This document shows positions 61,373 through 64,000 of a stretch of DNA of 64,000 nucleotides, one piece after another; position 1 is the first letter of the stretch; every line of letters begins with the position of its first letter. The notes under the pieces are model-generated. The model did not search any database. It saw only the letters and a list, made by a program, of their open reading frames with translations, and was not told the DNA's origin. The stretch is from Natronomonas marina (GTDB taxonomy: Archaea > Halobacteriota > Halobacteria > Halobacteriales > Haloarculaceae), in contig NZ_CP101154.1 in NCBI RefSeq assembly GCF_024298905.1, positions 1,488,001-1,552,000 of the forward strand, in the 5' to 3' direction. A program made the position numbers and the translations under genes.

Positions 61373-62029
61373 ATGCGATATCTCACGGTGTTGGTCGAAC
61401 CCGAGGGAGGGAGCGCGTTCCATCCACTTGGCGAAGAGCTGACGGCGGAACCCTCGATCGAGCGGCGAGCGATTCATCGTGTCGAACTTCTCGCCGACGA
61501 CACAGTGCTGCTGTTTGCCGAGGCGAGCGGCAGCAAAGAACGGTACGAGCGAATCATGGACGATTCTCCGCACGTCGTCGATTATCTCGTCGCGGGCGAG
61601 AACCGCTGGATGGCTGTGAGTCAATTCGAACCGACGGAAGCGGTCCGGCGAGCACTGGAACTACAGCGGGAAACACTCCTGGTGATCGAGACGCCGATCC
61701 GCTTCACGTCCGATGATAATCTTCGACTCACGTACGTCGGGACCGACGAGACGTTCAGGAAACTGTCCGAGTACGTCGACGGGATGGACGCGATTACCTT
61801 CGACATTCTCGACATGGGTGATTACGATGTCGACAGGTCCTCGTTCAGGAGGCTGATCACCGCTCGGCAAGAGGAAGTGCTCGAGGCGGCCGTAGAGCTG
61901 GGGTATTATCGCGAGCCCCGCCAGGCGTCGCTCGAGGACATCAGTGGGGTCGTCGGAATCTCGCCTGCGACTGTCGGTGAACACCTTCGGAAAGTCGAGC
62001 AGCGTGTATTTGGCGAAATCGTCCAGTAA
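61373..62029 (+). CDS. HTH-10 bacterio-opsin-activator type regulator
   Basis: A 218-residue regulator. The N-terminal part (VLVEPEGGSAFHPLGEELTA; VELLADDTVLLFAEASG) is the usual sensory region of this haloarchaeal class. The C-terminal HTH-10 domain is LITARQEEVLEAAVELGYYR, then ASLEDISGVVGISPATVGEH and LRKVEQRVFG. It lies divergent from nuoCD with about 267 bp between, so it could control nuoCD. Confidence 0.85.
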   Translation: MRYLTVLVEPEGGSAFHPLGEELTAEPSIERRAIHRVELLADDTVLLFAEASGSKERYERIMDDSPHVVDYLVAGENRWMAVSQFEPTEAVRRALELQRETLLVIETPIRFTSDDNLRLTYVGTDETFRKLSEYVDGMDAITFDILDMGDYDVDRSSFRRLITARQEEVLEAAVELGYYREPRQASLEDISGVVGISPATVGEHLRKVEQRVFGEIVQ

Positions 62030-62034
62030 GCTAA

Positions 62035-62240
<206 letters not shown>

Positions 62241-62299
62241 TGAGGCGAGAACTTCTCGGCCGTCCGTGACGTCTTGTCCCCGAGGGTATCCTGCGACGG

Positions 62300-63223
62300 T
62301 CACGAACGGCGGTCGTTGTGGTCTCTGCGCTGGACGCGCTCGGTTCGCGTAACGGTTGCACTTCCGTCGAGAAGAAGGCGGAGCGAGGCGGTATCCCGAC
62401 GAAACTCGACGCGGTACCGCTCGGGGTCGGTATCGACGCGCTCGGACGTCCACCGCCCGTCGTGGAGGAAGCGATTGAACTCCCACACCCCGGACTCCAG
62501 GATGTCGATGCCCCGCTCCCAGTGGAACGATATAGATGCGGGGTGGTACGCGGCAGCGATGGGAAGCGGAAGACTCAGGAACCGGAGACATTCCCGACAC
62601 TCGCTGCCGGTGATAAAGGAGACCGGTATTTCGTCGGGAAACCGGATGTCCGTGGCGTCCCAGACCTCGGTTTCGATGCGGCCCGCACAGTCCGGACAGA
62701 CCCCGCGACGGGTCTTGAGGAGGTCGCCGGCCTGTTCCCGAGCCACGGCGTCGATCAGGTCCGCTCCACGCCGGTCGCGCACCTGTGCCGGCCGAACGCG
62801 GTAGGCGTTCGCACCCCGGTCGCAGGCCGTACAGTACACCATGAAGTACTGGTCTTCGAGCACCGCCCGAACGGTCGTTTCGCCACAGAACTGGCATCCG
62901 CCCTCCGTCTCGATAGGGCCGACTTCCGTCGGCCGGCGGTAGTTCTCCGCGAGGACGAACCGTACCATCTGTTCGCCGGCGTGAGTGAACCCGTAGCCGT
63001 CCTCGTGCTTCCTGAGAAACGTCCCGGTGAGCTCGCCGAGGTGGTACGATAGCTTCGACGTGTCGTCAACGTCGACACGGTCGTATATCTCCGAGAAGGA
63101 CAGCGCGGCGACGCCAGTCTTTTTGTTCTCGTGTTGGGCGACCGCGACCGTCCGGAGCACGTCGAGCCGGGTCTCGTCGGAGAGGAGCCGGAACACCTCG
63201 TCCGCGGTCTGTTCGGAACCCAT
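62300..63223 (-). CDS. ArsR-type regulator with zinc-ribbon C-terminal domain
   Basis: A 307-residue regulator. Residues 1-85 (TADEVFRLLSDETRLDVLRT; SKLSYHLGELTGTFLRKHED) form an ArsR-like winged helix. CQFCG with VYCTACDRG, and VCPDCAG with GSECRECLRF, provide two four-Cys zinc sites. The C-terminal region is beta-rich. I chose ATG 63223 (MGSEQTADE); the longer frame has a basic leader without support. The type resembles the DUF7351-like haloarchaeal regulators. It is divergent from the RND gene, which it may regulate. Confidence 0.8.
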   Translation of the reverse strand: MGSEQTADEVFRLLSDETRLDVLRTVAVAQHENKKTGVAALSFSEIYDRVDVDDTSKLSYHLGELTGTFLRKHEDGYGFTHAGEQMVRFVLAENYRRPTEVGPIETEGGCQFCGETTVRAVLEDQYFMVYCTACDRGANAYRVRPAQVRDRRGADLIDAVAREQAGDLLKTRRGVCPDCAGRIETEVWDATDIRFPDEIPVSFITGSECRECLRFLSLPLPIAAAYHPASISFHWERGIDILESGVWEFNRFLHDGRWTSERVDTDPERYRVEFRRDTASLRLLLDGSATVTRTERVQRRDHNDRRS

Positions 63224-63646
63224 GGGCGTCGATCCGCCACCACGATATTGAAATTTCCGTCGAGAAGGTACCTGGACGCGGGCGCGCGGTCGCTCACGGC
63301 CCGATATCCGGCGCGGTCGCCTCCGGTCGGACGCGCCGCGCCCGACACGCAACGGCCAGGGACGAGAGTAGTGTAAGAATTCGTTCAAAAATGGCGTTGA
63401 GTATCACGCCCGTTTGTCCGTCGAATCGGCTCATATCTTCGTAGAAATCGTTCGAAAACGACTGAATCGCTCAACACTAATTTTGAAACGATTCCGATAA
63501 TATATCAAATATTCTATAATACTTATGTGCCAGCCGGACGACTCATCGGACAGGTGATCGACTCAGATGGTCCCCACACGACGGCCGGACCGCACGTATC
63601 GAGCGACCGAGTCCTGCCCTGGCGGAATCAACCGGAGAGCTGACCG
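63224..63646. promoter_or_regulatory. Promoter region between regulator and RND transporter
   Basis: The AT-rich block at 63440-63530 contrasts with GC-rich flanks and sits between the two divergent genes. It likely contains both promoters; no clear palindrome is seen. Confidence 0.4.
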
Positions 63647-64000
63647 ATGACCGGTGCGATCCGGACGGCGTTCGACGCCGTCACCAGACACAACGTGCTC
63701 GTGTTGGTCCTCATGCTCCTCGTGACCGCGGGCGTCGCTGCGGGGACGGCCCAGCTGCAACTGGGCGAGGGCGAGTCTCCCAGCGGCAGCGACTCCGAGG
63801 TGGCCCAGAAGATGGAGTACGTCCAGCACAACTTTGGGAACCGGACCGGCGCCACCGAATCGGCGAGGAAACCAGCCGCCGTTTACGTGCGCTCGGAGGG
63901 GAACGCACTATCGAAGAGCGCACTGCTGGATTCGTTGCGGTACCAGCGTGCGGTTCGTGACAACGAGTCCGTCGCGGCTGCACTCGGCGACCGGCGCGTG
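63647..64000 (+). CDS. RND/MMPL-type membrane transporter, N-terminal part
   Basis: Starts at ATG 63647 and is open to the end of the window (118 codons). MTGAIRTAFDAVTRHNVLVL is followed by the membrane segment VLVLMLLVTAGVAAGTAQLQ and a large outer loop (DSEVAQKMEYVQHNFGNRTG; AAVYVRSEGNALSKSALLDS). This is the start of the archaeal RND/MMPL superfamily (hydrophobe/amphiphile efflux-3 like). The rest lies beyond the window. The divergent zinc-ribbon regulator is a likely controller. Confidence 0.75.
   Translation, partial: MTGAIRTAFDAVTRHNVLVLVLMLLVTAGVAAGTAQLQLGEGESPSGSDSEVAQKMEYVQHNFGNRTGATESARKPAAVYVRSEGNALSKSALLDSLRYQRAVRDNESVAAALGDRRV

Overview
The window reads as a haloarchaeon (Halobacteria). 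The proteins are acidic and the core-like genes GC-rich. The gene families are typical of that class: Orc1/Cdc6, an HTH-10 bacterio-opsin-activator type regulator, haloarchaeal zinc-ribbon proteins, ISH8-type and IS200/IS605-type elements, UPF0175 and HicB antitoxins, and REC-PAS-GAF histidine kinases. The density of insertion-sequence debris, the toxin-antitoxin modules, an Orc1/Cdc6 gene and an isolated nuoCD point to an accessory replicon (megaplasmid) or a large genomic island. That placement is inference.

Layout. (1) 0.3-1.1 kb: a UPF0175/DUF3368 toxin-antitoxin pair. (2) 2-29.3 kb: a cell-surface glycan locus. It holds two sugar nucleotidyltransferases, five glycosyltransferases (two GT2, three GT4), a probable GT-C membrane glycosyltransferase, a Gfo/Idh/MocA oxidoreductase, a Wzx-like flippase, two alkaline-phosphatase/sulfatase-fold enzymes and most of a dTDP-rhamnose pathway (rmlA, rmlC, rmlD plus an SDR epimerase). 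An L-2-hydroxyglutarate-oxidase-like gene sits among them. Genes from about 7 to 24 kb are conspicuously AT-rich and are separated by decayed transposases at 10.1-12.6, 14.0-17.2 and 20.6-21.6 kb. One ISH8-type element there looks intact and is nested inside an older transposase. (3) 30-36.6 kb: a NUDIX hydrolase, TnpB debris, a DUF6516/winged-helix pair, a truncated AbiEii-like gene, an IS5-type element, a 167-bp MITE and an orphan antitoxin. (4) 36.7-43.8 kb: an exonuclease / small protein / RecA-like operon, a VapBC pair, orc1/cdc6 with a possible origin upstream, and an operon for a secreted Tat-like protein. (5) 44-52 kb: a dense toxin-antitoxin zone where several toxins are broken while their antitoxins remain open, including a second UPF0175/DUF3368 copy with an adjacent remnant. 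(6) 52-64 kb: a membrane histidine kinase, a 1028-residue hybrid sensor kinase, zinc-ribbon proteins, nuoCD, two regulators and the start of an RND-type transporter running off the right edge.

How the genes work together. The rml enzymes and nucleotidyltransferases would make activated sugars, glycosyltransferases would assemble the glycan on a lipid carrier, and the flippase would export it. The sulfatase-fold enzymes may decorate it: both carry Thr at the nucleophile position, which argues for a phosphatase or phosphotransferase rather than a formylglycine sulfatase. The right-hand part is plasmid-type maintenance and regulation. The most unusual signals are (a) a C-terminal 'RL..LGY' tail present on one sulfatase-fold enzyme but carried by a separate small protein beside the other, (b) matching palindromic operators in front of three UPF0175-type antitoxins, and (c) an ISH8-related MITE with a perfect 10-bp target duplication.
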